The position numbers were made by a program, and so were the translations under genes. Below the pieces are notes generated by a model. It did no database searches. It was not told the origin of the DNA and saw only the letters and a program-made list of their open reading frames with translations. Shown here piece by piece: positions 1-9,083 of a stretch of DNA of 64,000 nucleotides. The stretch is from Candidatus Scybalomonas excrementigallinarum (GTDB lineage: Bacteria > Bacillota > Clostridia > Lachnospirales > Lachnospiraceae): positions 32,107 through 96,106 of the forward strand of contig DVIZ01000206.1 in assembly GCA_018710905.1 (NCBI GenBank), in the 5' to 3' direction. How positions within the stretch are numbered: position 1 is the stretch's first letter; each line of letters begins with the position of its first letter.

Positions 1-12
1 CTTAAATATAAT

Positions 13-152
13 AAAGTATTTCCTATGAAATAACAAAGTGTGCGCCCAACACTCTTCGCAACTTTCGGTCACTCCTAGCAACGTACACTTTGCCGCGCGC
101 GAGCAATTTGCGAAGCAAAATTATCGTCTTTGCGAGGAATTTCCTATAACAT
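13..152. repeat. Intergenic repeat, family A, long copy (A1)
   Basis: This stretch carries the motif TTTCCTATGAAATA, then a 102-bp block (32-133) that recurs at 18521-18622 with roughly 80% identity by eye, including a shared TTTGCGAAGCAAA mini-hairpin. It ends in CCTATAACATA. The block runs straight into the A-tract that is the U-tract of the rpsO terminator on the minus strand. No reading frame is convincing. It is a dispersed non-coding repeat of unknown function. Confidence 0.7.
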
Positions 153-180
153 AAAAAAAGCACCGCTTGATAGCGGTGCC
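153..180 (-). terminator. rpsO terminator
   Basis: On the minus strand a GC-rich stem (GCACCGCT/AGCGGTGC, 160-179) is followed by seven T residues. It lies 18 bases past the rpsO stop codon and ends the rimP-to-rpsO gene cluster. Confidence 0.9.
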
Positions 181-197
181 TAATAAATAATCTCTGA

Positions 198-464
198 TTA
201 TTTTCTTAAACCTAATTTTTCGATTAATGTACGGTATCTTTCGATATCTACTTTCTTTAAGTAAGCAAGCATGTTACGTCTCTGACCAACCATCTTTAAA
301 AGACCTCTTCTTGAATGATGATCTTTTTGATGTGTTTTGAAGTGTCCTTGAAGATCGTTAATTCTTTCTGTTAATAAAGCGATCTGAACTTCTGGTGAAC
401 CAGTGTCATTTGCTGTACGTCCATAAGTTTCGATAATTTCTTGTTTTCTTTCTTTTGAAATCAT
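198..464 (-). CDS. rpsO: 30S ribosomal protein S15
   Basis: Ribosomal protein S15 binds 16S rRNA early in assembly of the small subunit platform. The 88-residue product has the usual length and the family hallmarks: TGSPEVQIA near residue 23, DHHSRRGL near 48 and a KLGLRK end. A TTG six bases upstream is also in frame, but the ATG at 464 has a GGAGGA site eight bases away and gives the standard MISKER start, so it was chosen. It is the last gene of the minus-strand cluster, with its own promoter, a structured leader and a strong terminator. Confidence 0.97.
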   Translation of the reverse strand: MISKERKQEIIETYGRTANDTGSPEVQIALLTERINDLQGHFKTHQKDHHSRRGLLKMVGQRRNMLAYLKKVDIERYRTLIEKLGLRK

Positions 465-480
465 TTTCAAATTCCTCCGT

Positions 481-566
481 TTTTTCTTATTTCATTTTTA
501 GACATAACGCCTATCACTGAGAGAAGGTTGGAGTCTTCCAGACTCTAAGTGACGGCTTTTATACCT
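481..566 (-). promoter_or_regulatory. Putative S15 autoregulatory leader
   Basis: The rpsO leader RNA can form a stem pairing GCC-UCACU with AGUGA-GGC. This encloses a GAGUCU/AGACUC hairpin (531-545). S15 genes in several phyla are controlled by their own protein through such 5' structures. I infer the same here. The fold was drawn by eye and not scored. Confidence 0.4.
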
Positions 567-571
567 TGATT

Positions 572-600
572 AGTCTAACACATTTATTTTTAAAAGTAAA
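572..600 (-). promoter_or_regulatory. rpsO promoter
   Basis: TTTACT (595-600) and TAGACT (572-577) on the minus strand are separated by 17 bases, a sigma-A-like promoter upstream of the structured rpsO leader. It would give rpsO its own transcript in addition to read-through from ribF. Confidence 0.6.
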
Positions 601-606
601 GGATTT

Positions 607-1557
607 TTACAAAGAAAATGGCTTTATTTGATTTTCTTTTTTTGATACATACGCTTTCCCAAAAGCACCATCTTTATGCATCTGTTCTGCTAATTCCTCA
701 ACACTATTAAATTTCATTTCAGGGCGAACAAATTCCATCAATTGAACCGATACTTGTTTTCCATAGAGATCTTCATGAAAATCAAAAATGAAAGTTTCAG
801 CACCAGTACAAACCGTATCATCGACCGTTGGTTTTACTCCAATATTACAAATTCCATAATATTGTTTTTCATCTCCCTTTATGCGAACTCCAGCTACATA
901 AACACCATTTGGCGGGAGATATTTCTTGTCCGATGGAACGATATTAGCCGTCGGCATACCAATTATCCTTCCTAGCTGTTTTCCATGGACAACTTCACCT
1001 ACAATCGTATAAGGATAGCCAAGCATTTGGTTTGCAAGTGCCAAATCCCCTTCTTTCATAGCCTCCCGTATTCTTGAACTACTAATATCAATTCCTTTAT
1101 ATTGAAGTTTTGGAATCACCTTTAATTCATATCCATAAAGTGTAGAAAGTTCAGAAAGAAGAGCTACATTTCCTGCTCTTTGATATCCAAACCCAAAATC
1201 TTCACCAACAGCAATGGCTTTTACATCCAATCGATCAACTAAAATTTCTTTTACAAAAGCTTCTGGAGAAAGGGTGCGAATCTCTTTAAATGGATAAGCA
1301 ATCATAAGATCCATTCCCATTTCTTCTAACAAAAATTGTCTCTCCTCTTTTGTATAAATGACATTTTCTTTCTCTCCATTGATCAAAAGTTTTGGAGGCA
1401 TATCAAAAGTGAAAACCACACTCGTTCTTCCTTGTTTCTTCCACTCTTTTAATTCATGAAATAAAAGCTGATGTCCTCTATGAAGCCCTTCAAATTTTCC
1501 AAGAGCAACTGCTGTATTTTTAAACTGAAAATTTGTTTGTTTGCTTATGTATTTCAT
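607..1557 (-). CDS. ribF: Bifunctional riboflavin kinase / FAD synthetase
   Basis: RibF phosphorylates riboflavin to FMN and adenylates FMN to FAD in the cytosol. The 316-residue product has the normal two-domain length. The N-terminal nucleotidyltransferase half shows GKFEGLHRGHQ (about 20-30, the HxGH-type motif) and SSSRIREAM (about 159). The C-terminal flavokinase half shows GMPTANI (about 200). The start has an AGGAG site. It begins 9 bases after the truB stop, so the two are co-transcribed. FAD and FMN serve flavoproteins found nearby, such as RnfC, RnfG, RnfD and oleate hydratase. This is a metabolic link, not evidence of co-regulation. Confidence 0.95.
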   Translation of the reverse strand: MKYISKQTNFQFKNTAVALGKFEGLHRGHQLLFHELKEWKKQGRTSVVFTFDMPPKLLINGEKENVIYTKEERQFLLEEMGMDLMIAYPFKEIRTLSPEAFVKEILVDRLDVKAIAVGEDFGFGYQRAGNVALLSELSTLYGYELKVIPKLQYKGIDISSSRIREAMKEGDLALANQMLGYPYTIVGEVVHGKQLGRIIGMPTANIVPSDKKYLPPNGVYVAGVRIKGDEKQYYGICNIGVKPTVDDTVCTGAETFIFDFHEDLYGKQVSVQLMEFVRPEMKFNSVEELAEQMHKDGAFGKAYVSKKENQIKPFSL

Positions 1558-1566
1558 GTTATGCTC

Positions 1567-2469
1567 CTATGATAAAAACATTTTTTGTGGATAAAATTTT
1601 TTCTTTTGTTCTTGATATTGATAAATGCCAATAAAAACCCCTTTGCTATCGTAAACACGAAGAGGAGCTTCTTTTGCATTTTCTTGATCAGCCCCTAATA
1701 GATCCTGCTTTTCAAACGGATTGCCATTATGAACAAGTTTATCCGTTTTTTCTGTTGTATGAACGAGCGGATAATCAGCAAATACTTCTTCAATTCCAAT
1801 TACCGTTTCTTCCAACACGCCTTCTTTTACTTTTTTTTCAATTTGTTCTAATGTCATGCTTTCTTCTATCGGAAACTGTCCAACTCTTGTCCGAACTAAA
1901 GAATCCATACAAGCTCCACAACCTAATTTTTCTCCAATATCTCTACAAATGCTTCGAATATAAGTGCCCTTACTACAAGACACTTTCATGCGAACAAAAG
2001 GCAACTTCATCTCTAATATTTGGATTTCATAAATCGTGATCGGTCTTCCCTTTCGTTCGATGACTTTTCCTTCTCTTGCTAATTCATAGAGTTTACGACC
2101 GTTGACCTTTAGAGCCGAATACATAGGCGGAATTTGTTCCATATCACCAACAAAACTTGTAATTACAGCTTCTACTTCATCTTCGGTACAATTCACTTCG
2201 GATTCACTCAGTACAGTGCCTGTCATATCTTCTGTGTCAGTTGTAATGCCCAGTCGCATTACAACTTCATACGTTTTATTGTGATCCGTTAACATATCAC
2301 AAAGTTTTGTTCCTTTTCCAAGACAAACAGGCAATACTCCTACGGCATCCGGATCAAGAGTCCCTGTATGTCCAATCTTTTTTTGTTTTAAAATACCGCG
2401 CAGCTTTGCAACGACATCGTGAGAGGTGAAACCTTTTTCTTTGTAAACATTAATAATTCCATCAATCAC
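1567..2469 (-). CDS. truB: tRNA pseudouridine(55) synthase
   Basis: TruB converts U55 in the tRNA T-loop to pseudouridine. The 300-residue product carries [12 protein letters not shown] with the catalytic Asp at residue 39, [12 protein letters not shown] near 190 and the [12 protein letters not shown] region. Translation starts at GTG, overlapping the nrnA stop as GTGA. A GGAGGA site inside the end of nrnA supports this start and coupled translation. Both neighbours are the standard ones of this cluster. Confidence 0.95.
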   Translation of the reverse strand: MIDGIINVYKEKGFTSHDVVAKLRGILKQKKIGHTGTLDPDAVGVLPVCLGKGTKLCDMLTDHNKTYEVVMRLGITTDTEDMTGTVLSESEVNCTEDEVEAVITSFVGDMEQIPPMYSALKVNGRKLYELAREGKVIERKGRPITIYEIQILEMKLPFVRMKVSCSKGTYIRSICRDIGEKLGCGACMDSLVRTRVGQFPIEESMTLEQIEKKVKEGVLEETVIGIEEVFADYPLVHTTEKTDKLVHNGNPFEKQDLLGADQENAKEAPLRVYDSKGVFIGIYQYQEQKKKFYPQKMFLS

Positions 2470-3437
2470 TGTTCTTCCTCCGCCTCTAGCTGACTCATAA
2501 TATGCTCCATTAAATTATTTACAACATCATGAACCGTTCCAGCCATCGTACAACCAGAAGCTTTCACATGACCGCCACCGCCATAAAGCTTTGCAATACT
2601 GCTCACATTGACATTGTGATTGGAACGCATACTCACTTTATATTGTTGAAACTCTGTTTCATAAAGAAAGATCGCCACTTCAACACCTTTTGTCACACGA
2701 AGTTGATCAATAATTCCGTCTAAGTCACTCGGATTGCATCCATAAAACTGCATTACATCTTTGCTAATAGCAGAATAGATAACTTTTCCATCGAGAAGGC
2801 GTGTACTTTCCATTAACGCTCTACCTAACAGCTGATTTTGCAAATAGGTTTTTGCATAAAAAGTTTCATCAATAATATAAGAACTATCAACGCCCTTTTC
2901 TAGAAGTTCTCCTGCTCTTATCATCGTCTCTTTTGTTGTATTGCTATGCTTAAACACACCTGTATCATGAACAATACCTAAATAAAGAGATTCTGCTGTC
3001 TCTTTACTTACTTTCTCTCCTTCCATAAGTCCAAAGAGAAGTTCACAAGTGGAACTTCCCTTTGGGTTAATATGGCTTATTTGCCCAAATCCATCATTAC
3101 TAATATGATGATCAATGCACATCGTCTGTTTTGCATTTTTATATAAATTGCCAAACACACCAAGACGTTCTACATCACCACAGTCACAACAAACAAAGAG
3201 ATCATACTTCTCATCAGAAGTTTCATGACATACTTTACCTGAGCCACTTAAAAATAGAAAACTATCGCGAATCGGTTCTAAATAAACTTGAACCTTTTTT
3301 TCTTTATAATTATCGCGAATGTATTGCGCAAGAGCCAACGTAGAGCCCGTACAATCACCATCTGGTCGAACATGACCACTGATTGCGATTGTATTCGCTT
3401 GTTCAATGGCTTCTTTAAATTCTTTCTTCGTCATCAT
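2466..3437 (-). CDS. nrnA: DHH-family phosphoesterase (NrnA-like oligoribonuclease / pAp phosphatase)
   Basis: A DHH/DHHA1 phosphoesterase, the usual partner of rbfA and truB in Firmicutes, where NrnA degrades nanoRNAs and dephosphorylates pAp. Visible motifs are GHVRPDGDC near residue 20, CIDHHIS near 108 (the DHH metal site) and the DHHA1 glycine-rich GGGGHVKASGC near 285. Length (323) fits. A GAGGTG site lies 7 bases before the first of two ATGs. The start overlaps the end of rbfA by 23 bases. Cyclic-di-AMP or pGpG hydrolysis by relatives cannot be excluded. Confidence 0.88.
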   Translation of the reverse strand: MMTKKEFKEAIEQANTIAISGHVRPDGDCTGSTLALAQYIRDNYKEKKVQVYLEPIRDSFLFLSGSGKVCHETSDEKYDLFVCCDCGDVERLGVFGNLYKNAKQTMCIDHHISNDGFGQISHINPKGSSTCELLFGLMEGEKVSKETAESLYLGIVHDTGVFKHSNTTKETMIRAGELLEKGVDSSYIIDETFYAKTYLQNQLLGRALMESTRLLDGKVIYSAISKDVMQFYGCNPSDLDGIIDQLRVTKGVEVAIFLYETEFQQYKVSMRSNHNVNVSSIAKLYGGGGHVKASGCTMAGTVHDVVNNLMEHIMSQLEAEEEQ

Positions 3438-3786
3438 GCTGGTTCACCTCATCGATCATCTTAGACATATTAACGCCATATTCGATGGATTGATCCATAA
3501 TGAATCGAATTTGTGGAGTATTTCTTAAATTCACAGTACGAGCCAATTCTTTACGGATAAACCCTTCTGCACTTTTTAATCCTGCTAATGTATCAAGGCG
3601 AGCTTCCTCGTCTCCATATACACTAATATATGCTTTACAGCTTTTTAAATCTGGTGCCACTTCAACGGCAACAACAGATGTAAGCGGATGAATTCTTGGA
3701 TCTTTAATCTCACGACTAATAATACGGCTTAATTCTTTCATCACTTCCCCATTAATACGGGTATTTTTAATACTATTCTTTCTCAT
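3415..3786 (-). CDS. rbfA: Ribosome-binding factor A
   Basis: RbfA is a small KH-fold protein that binds immature 30S subunits and helps 16S rRNA 5'-end maturation. The 123-residue form starting MRKNSIKNTRINGEV matches the family. GGAGGA lies six bases before this ATG, so a longer in-frame upstream extension was rejected. Family residues KDPRIHPLTSV near 40 are present. It sits between infB and nrnA in the standard order. Confidence 0.93.
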   Translation of the reverse strand: MRKNSIKNTRINGEVMKELSRIISREIKDPRIHPLTSVVAVEVAPDLKSCKAYISVYGDEEARLDTLAGLKSAEGFIRKELARTVNLRNTPQIRFIMDQSIEYGVNMSKMIDEVNQHDDEERI

Positions 3787-3885
3787 CGTTATTCCTCCTA
3801 ATTTCTTAAGGATTTTAGAAAAGGCAGGCAATCACGCCTGCCTCTATACCATTATACTAATGCATAAACAGTTTTGTGTAAAGTC

Positions 3886-6066
3886 CTATCTAGGTACTTC
3901 TACCATTTCATATGCTTCAATAATATCTTCTTCTTTTGCATCATTAAATTTCTCGAATACGAGACCACATTCATATCCAGCTTTTACTTCTTTTACATCA
4001 TCTTTAAAACGTTTTAAAGAAGCTAAATCGCCTTCAAAAATCAATTCGCCTTCACGAGTAATACGAACACGGCAACCGCGTTTAATCACACCATCGAGAA
4101 CATAAGAACCTGCAATTGTTCCAATACCAGATGCTTTAAATGTCTGACGAACTTCTGCATGACCAATTACTTTTTCTTCATAAATTGGTTCTAACATACC
4201 TTTCATCGCATTTTCAATATCTTCAATAGCATTGTAAATAACACGATATAATCTTAAATCCACTTTTTCGCGATCTGCGATTTCTTTTGCCATATTGTCT
4301 GGTCTTACATTGAAACCGATAATAATCGCATTGGATGCAGATGCTAAAATAACATCGGACTCATTGATCGCACCAACACCACCATGAATTACTTTTACAA
4401 CAACTTCCTCATTGGATAATTTTGTTAAACTTTGTTTTACGGCTTCTACAGAACCTTGTACGTCCGCTTTTACAACTAAGTTTAATTCTTTTACATTACC
4501 AGCTTGAATTTGGCTAAATAAATCATCAAGAGATAATCTTGCTTTTGTATCAGCGAGCATTTTTTCGCGGTTATATGCAATAAACTCTTCTGCCATGCTT
4601 CTTGCAATCTTTTCATTATCGGTTTCAATCATAATTTCACCAGCATTTGGTACATCGTTAAGACCGATAATTTCTACTGGAGTAGATGGACCAGCTTCTT
4701 TTACACGGCGACCTCTATCATCTGTCATAGCACGCACTTTACCATGAGCGCTTCCAACAACGATAGAATCTCCTACTCTTAACGTACCTTTTTGTACTAA
4801 AACAGTGGCAACGGATCCACGTCCTTTGTCAAGCTGTGCTTCAATTACGATACCACGAGCATTTCTCTTAGGATTTGCTTTTAATTCTAATACTTCTGAT
4901 GTTAAAAGAATCATTTCAAGAAGTTCATCAATTCCCTGTCCTGTATGAGCAGATACTGGAACAAAGATTGTGCTTCCACCCCAATCTTCTGGAATTAATT
5001 CATATTCTGCCAATTCCTGTTTTACACGATCTACATTGGCACTTTCTTTATCCACTTTATTAACCGCTACAATGATTTCAATTCCTGCTGCTCTTGCATG
5101 GTTAATCGCTTCCACTGTTTGAGGCATAACACCATCGTCTGCTGCTACTACTAAAATAGCGATATCTGTTGCTTGTGCACCACGCATACGCATAGAAGTG
5201 AACGCTTCATGCCCTGGTGTATCAAGGAATGTAATTCTTTTATCATTGTATGTGACAACAGATGCACCGATGTGCTGTGTAATACCACCAGCTTCTCCTC
5301 TTGTTACATTAGTAGAACGAATTGCATCGAGAAGAGAAGTCTTACCATGGTCAACGTGTCCCATAACACAGATAACAGGTGGACGTTCTACCATTAAGCT
5401 TTCATCTTCTTCATCCTCGCGAAGTAATTCTTCAATTACGTCCACTTTTTCTTCTAATTCAGCGATGTAGTTATATTCTAATGCAATTTCAGCGGCTTGC
5501 TCAAACTCAATTTCATGGTTTGGAGTTGCCATAATTCCTTGCATAAATAATTTCTTAACGATTTGAGCAGCAGGTGTTTTAATTATATCTGCTAATTCTT
5601 TAATTGTCATTGCTTCTGGAAGGATAATGTTTTTAATCGTTGGTTCTTCCTTCTTTGGAGGTTGTTGTTTTGGAGCATTATTGCTTTTGTTATTCTTATT
5701 GTTTTTATTATTTCTATTATTGTTATTATTATTCTTGTTATGGGAACGATTATCTTTTTGTCCATTTTTATTATCGCGATTTCCGTTATTTCCTGGACGA
5801 TTGTCTTTTTGTCCCCCACGATTATTTTCTTTGTTTCCACCGTTATTAGAACGATTTTGTCCATTTTTGTTATCACGGTTTCCTTTATTTTCTTTTTTGG
5901 AACTATCGTCCTTTGCAAAATGGTTTTTAATTAACTTAACATGTTCCTCATCTAAATTGCTAGCAGCTGTCTTTCCTTCCACTCCATTTGCCTCTAATAC
6001 TTCCATAATTTCTTTATTATTTTTTCCTAATTCTTTTGCTATTTCACGCACTCTAATTTTTGACAT
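3886..6066 (-). CDS. infB: Translation initiation factor IF-2
   Basis: IF-2 is the GTPase that brings fMet-tRNA to the 30S subunit and promotes subunit joining. The 726-residue product has an N-terminal IF2_N helix domain ([13 protein letters not shown]), a long Asn/Lys/Gly-rich linker (about 60-145), a second IF2_N repeat, and the GTPase with [16 protein letters not shown] and NKVD. Beta-barrel and C-terminal fMet-binding domains follow. The ATG at 6066 has GGAGG eight bases upstream. The ATG at 6081 overlaps that site and was rejected. It overlaps ylxQ by 14 bases. The poly-Asn linker is unusually simple in composition. Confidence 0.97.
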   Translation of the reverse strand: MSKIRVREIAKELGKNNKEIMEVLEANGVEGKTAASNLDEEHVKLIKNHFAKDDSSKKENKGNRDNKNGQNRSNNGGNKENNRGGQKDNRPGNNGNRDNKNGQKDNRSHNKNNNNNNRNNKNNKNNKSNNAPKQQPPKKEEPTIKNIILPEAMTIKELADIIKTPAAQIVKKLFMQGIMATPNHEIEFEQAAEIALEYNYIAELEEKVDVIEELLREDEEDESLMVERPPVICVMGHVDHGKTSLLDAIRSTNVTRGEAGGITQHIGASVVTYNDKRITFLDTPGHEAFTSMRMRGAQATDIAILVVAADDGVMPQTVEAINHARAAGIEIIVAVNKVDKESANVDRVKQELAEYELIPEDWGGSTIFVPVSAHTGQGIDELLEMILLTSEVLELKANPKRNARGIVIEAQLDKGRGSVATVLVQKGTLRVGDSIVVGSAHGKVRAMTDDRGRRVKEAGPSTPVEIIGLNDVPNAGEIMIETDNEKIARSMAEEFIAYNREKMLADTKARLSLDDLFSQIQAGNVKELNLVVKADVQGSVEAVKQSLTKLSNEEVVVKVIHGGVGAINESDVILASASNAIIIGFNVRPDNMAKEIADREKVDLRLYRVIYNAIEDIENAMKGMLEPIYEEKVIGHAEVRQTFKASGIGTIAGSYVLDGVIKRGCRVRITREGELIFEGDLASLKRFKDDVKEVKAGYECGLVFEKFNDAKEEDIIEAYEMVEVPR

Positions 6067-6391
6067 CCACACTACCTCCATTTTCTATACTGTCAAGTTG
6101 TTTCATTATTGACTTAGCAAAGCCTTCATCTAGTAGTACAAGTGATGCCCTTTGCTCTTTTCCCATGGCATGCCCAAGTTCACTTTTGGTGCCAAAGAAA
6201 TAAAGCGGTACTTCATAAAACGTACACATATTGGTAAACATCTTCTTTGTATTGGCTGACGAATCTTCTGCAACAAGCACTAAAAATCCTCTTCCAGATT
6301 TCACCGTCTTCTCAACAGAGAATTCACCGCTTTGCACCTTTAAAGCCTTTGTTGCTAACCCTAATAATGAATAAATTTTTTTCTTATTCAA
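6053..6391 (-). CDS. ylxQ: L7Ae/YlxQ-family RNA-binding protein
   Basis: A 112-residue protein of the L7Ae/L30e/S12e/Gadd45 fold, the usual companion of ylxR and infB in Firmicutes. Such proteins bind kink-turn RNA, but the role of the bacterial YlxQ members is not firmly settled. LLGLATKA near residue 9 and [13 protein letters not shown] near 21 are typical. It starts at TTG, overlapping the end of ylxR by 8 bases, with AAAGGAG about ten bases upstream. No nearer ATG fits. Confidence 0.85.
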   Translation of the reverse strand: MNKKKIYSLLGLATKALKVQSGEFSVEKTVKSGRGFLVLVAEDSSANTKKMFTNMCTFYEVPLYFFGTKSELGHAMGKEQRASLVLLDEGFAKSIMKQLDSIENGGSVDVKN

Positions 6392-6650
6392 GGTTTTCTA
6401 ACTCCTTTGTCAATTTCTCATAAATCTCTTTCGGTATTTGTACCTTTAAAGAGCGTTCAAGACCTTTATTTTTTTCTGCTTTTTTAAAACAGTCAATTGA
6501 TTTGCAGATATAGGCTCCTCTTCCATTCTGCTTGCCAGTTGCATCCACTACAATTTCTCCTTCTGGAGTTTTAATGACACGAATGAGTTCTTTTTTATTT
6601 TTCATTTCGTTGCAACCAACACATTGTCTTAATGGTAACTTCTTAGCCAA
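6384..6650 (-). CDS. ylxR: YlxR-family RNA-binding protein
   Basis: An 88-residue YlxR (DUF448) protein, a small basic RNA-binding protein found between nusA and infB. The diagnostic signature RQCVGCNEMKNKKELIR (about 8-24) and GRGAYICKSIDCF (about 43) are both present. It starts at TTG with GAGGTG seven bases upstream. The cysteine pairs could bind a metal, which is an inference. Confidence 0.9.
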   Translation of the reverse strand: MAKKLPLRQCVGCNEMKNKKELIRVIKTPEGEIVVDATGKQNGRGAYICKSIDCFKKAEKNKGLERSLKVQIPKEIYEKLTKELENLE

Positions 6651-6675
6651 ACTATCACCTCATCTCTTACTGTTT

Positions 6676-7827
6676 TTATTCCATATCTTCGCCATCAAAC
6701 TCTTCAAATTCTTCATAATTTTCGTAGTTTGTTGTTTCTTCTACTGGCTCTTCGCTTACAGTTTCTACCTCTTTCGGCATCTCTTCTCCAAGCTCTTTTG
6801 CTTGAGATTCACTCTTAATATCGATTTTATATCCGGTAAGTCTTGCAGCAAGTCTTGCATTTTGTCCTTCTTTACCAATTGCTAAAGATAATTGATAATC
6901 TGGCACAACAACTCTTGCACTTTTTTCTTCTTCATTAACAACAACAGAAACTACCTTTGATGGGCTTAACGCATTTTCAATTAAAACTGCTGGATCTTCA
7001 TCCCAGTTAATAATATCGATTTTTTCACCTTTTAAATCATTGACAATGGCATTCACTCTGGCACCATTTAAACCAACACATGCTCCAACTGGATCCACGT
7101 TTTCATCATTAGACCATACAGCAATTTTTGTTCTAGAACCAGCTTCTCTTGCAATGCTTTTAATTTCCACTGTTCCATCTTGAACTTCTGCTACTTCTTT
7201 TTCAAAAAGGCGTTTTACTAATTCTGGATGTGTTCTTGAAACTAAAATTTTTGGTCCTTTATTTGTTTCTTTTACTTCAATAATATAAAGTTTAATTCTA
7301 TCTGTTGGCTTAAACACTTCTCCTGGAACTTGTTCATTTTCTGTTAAAAGTGCATCCGTTTTATCATCTAAACTAATGCTAATATTATTACCAACATATC
7401 GTTGAACAACACCTGTTACGATGTCTTTTTCTTTACAATAGAAATGATTAAATACAACTTTTCTTTCTTCTTCTTTAATCTTTTGAACAATAACACTTCT
7501 TGCATGTTGTGCTGCAATACGTCCAAAATCTTTTGGTGTAATTTCCACATTTACAACATCGCCTAACTGGTACTGTCCATTGATCATTCTTGCTTTTTCT
7601 AAGCTAATTTCAACAACAGGATCTTCTACATGATCCACAACTGTTTTTTCAGCAAATACAGAAATTTCAGCTGTTTCTCTATCCATACTCACTTTTACAT
7701 TGTCGGCTTTTCCGAAATCTCTTTTACAGGCTGCAACGAGAGAATTTTCGATCGCTTCCATAATCACTTCTTGGCTAATTCCTTTTTCTTTCTCAAGCTG
7801 TTTTAAAGCTTCTACAATTTCATTCAT
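6676..7827 (-). CDS. nusA: Transcription termination/antitermination protein NusA
   Basis: NusA binds RNA polymerase and nascent RNA and modulates pausing, intrinsic termination and antitermination. The 383-residue product has the N-terminal polymerase-binding domain, an S1 domain (DIVTGVVQRYVGNNISI, about 135) and two KH domains (GACVGLNGARVNAI and AIGKEGQNARLAARLTGY). A very acidic tail (YENYEEFEEFDGEDME) follows in place of the proteobacterial acidic repeats. It lies directly downstream of rimP. Confidence 0.96.
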   Translation of the reverse strand: MNEIVEALKQLEKEKGISQEVIMEAIENSLVAACKRDFGKADNVKVSMDRETAEISVFAEKTVVDHVEDPVVEISLEKARMINGQYQLGDVVNVEITPKDFGRIAAQHARSVIVQKIKEEERKVVFNHFYCKEKDIVTGVVQRYVGNNISISLDDKTDALLTENEQVPGEVFKPTDRIKLYIIEVKETNKGPKILVSRTHPELVKRLFEKEVAEVQDGTVEIKSIAREAGSRTKIAVWSNDENVDPVGACVGLNGARVNAIVNDLKGEKIDIINWDEDPAVLIENALSPSKVVSVVVNEEEKSARVVVPDYQLSLAIGKEGQNARLAARLTGYKIDIKSESQAKELGEEMPKEVETVSEEPVEETTNYENYEEFEEFDGEDME

Positions 7828-7849
7828 TTTCTTCTTTTCCTCCTAAACG

Positions 7850-8317
7850 TTAAAAATCTAATGCTAAACGAATTAACGCAATATCACTTCTCGTAATCTC
7901 CATATTAGCGCCATCTTCTAATGTAATTGTAATAGAATCGTTATTATAAGAAACTAAAGTACCTTCCCATTCTTTTTGTTTCTCAATTGGACGATATAAT
8001 TTGATTTCTACATCACGTCCGATGCTTCTTTCAAAATCTTTATCCTTCTTTAAAGGTCTTCCAAGACCTGGTGAACTAACTTCTAATATATAAGCTTCTT
8101 GAATAAAGTCATCTTCATCTAACTTCGCTTCTAATGCACGGCTAATTAAAACGCAATCATCAATGTTGATTCCACCTTCTTTATCCGCATACACACGTAG
8201 ATACCAGTTAGCGCCTTCCTTTACATATTCTACATCTACAAGTTCAAAATGATTTTCATCAATAATTGGTTGTACTAATTGTTCTGTACGAAGTTCAATA
8301 TCGGTTCTTTTTGCCAA
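7850..8317 (-). CDS. rimP: Ribosome maturation factor RimP
   Basis: RimP assists late 30S assembly. The 155-residue protein has the family signatures VDVEYVKEG near 28, GINIDDCVLISR near 49 and VSSPGLGRPL near 81. It starts at TTG with a weak AAGGGA site. It is the first gene of the rimP-nusA-ylxR-ylxQ-infB-rbfA-nrnA-truB-ribF run. Unlike the common Clostridia layout, it is separated from polC by an accessory block of about 10 kb. Confidence 0.93.
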   Translation of the reverse strand: MAKRTDIELRTEQLVQPIIDENHFELVDVEYVKEGANWYLRVYADKEGGINIDDCVLISRALEAKLDEDDFIQEAYILEVSSPGLGRPLKKDKDFERSIGRDVEIKLYRPIEKQKEWEGTLVSYNNDSITITLEDGANMEITRSDIALIRLALDF

Positions 8318-8406
8318 AATAATCCCTTCTTTCTCTTTTTATTTTATTATTTAACTGTAACAATTGCTTCACAGTAATTGGAAATTTTTTCCTGAACAAA
8401 GAAGAA

Positions 8407-8426
8407 GAGTGGACGAACGTCCACTC
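8407..8426 (-). terminator. Terminator-like perfect inverted repeat after the btu operon
   Basis: GAGTGGACG and CGTCCACTC form a 9-bp stem around AA, about 105 bases past the stop of the adenosyltransferase gene and before rimP. On the minus strand it is followed by TTCTTCTTTG, a weak U-tract. It probably separates the B12 operon from rimP. Confidence 0.55.
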
Positions 8427-8531
8427 CTTTCTGCTTTGTCTTATCTAATCGTATTTCATTATAGCACCATTATATAGAATATGCAAGTGGAAATGTTGGT
8501 TGGGTTCAAGAATAACCATAAATCTCCAAAT

Positions 8532-9083
8532 TTATTTATAATTTCGACTAATAAATGGAACTTCTTCCACATTCTCATAAAGGTTGAACACTAGGGCTAA
8601 AGAAAAGAAATACCCAGATAAAAGATTTGCTATATCCAATAACAAATTCGGAACTTCATTTCCGTATTCGATATAACGATAAATCAGTCTTACCAATTTC
8701 TTAGCTTCTACCCGCAACCCATGCGCCTCACAAGCAAGTTCACCACCAATTGGAAGTACAAACTTCTTACATCTATCTTTCGCTTGATTTTGTAATCGAT
8801 CGATCTTCTTTTTTAATTGCTCACATTCCTCTGTTGTTACGGTTAACTGTGTGCGCAGAGTTGGATTTAAATGATAAATTATTTCACAGATCCAGCATAA
8901 TTCTTCACATATTTCTATGTTGATATCAGGATTTATCTCAGCGCATTTTGCTACTTTTGCTCGAAGCAACCCTGTATGACTGGCTAATTCATCTGTCAAA
9001 AGTTCAAAATCACATTTTAAATCATCCTTTGTATCGCATAAAAAAGGATATGCTTCATAAGGACTTCTATATAATTGCTTCAT
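8532..9083 (-). CDS. Divergent PduO-like cob(I)alamin adenosyltransferase
   Basis: Likely transfers the adenosyl group of ATP to cob(I)alamin to make coenzyme B12. The 183-residue product has FVLPIGGELACEAHGLRVEA near residue 117. This resembles the PduO signature FVLPGG-S-A-H-AR, where the Arg contacts ATP, and the following helix also matches. The N-terminal P-loop-like region of PduO is not evident, so this is a divergent member. ATG at 9083 overlaps the btuD stop as ATGA and has GGAG upstream. The longer in-frame start inside btuD was rejected. Its place as last gene of a riboswitch-controlled B12 importer operon supports the call strongly. Function is inferred. Confidence 0.65.
   Translation of the reverse strand: MKQLYRSPYEAYPFLCDTKDDLKCDFELLTDELASHTGLLRAKVAKCAEINPDINIEICEELCWICEIIYHLNPTLRTQLTVTTEECEQLKKKIDRLQNQAKDRCKKFVLPIGGELACEAHGLRVEAKKLVRLIYRYIEYGNEVPNLLLDIANLLSGYFFSLALVFNLYENVEEVPFISRNYK

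Noticed and set aside
5627..6112. 161-codon open frame on the plus strand opposite the 5' end of infB, rich in Leu and Phe
   Set aside because: It is the mirror of the poly-Asn/Lys linker codons. It has no ribosome site, and infB is certain.
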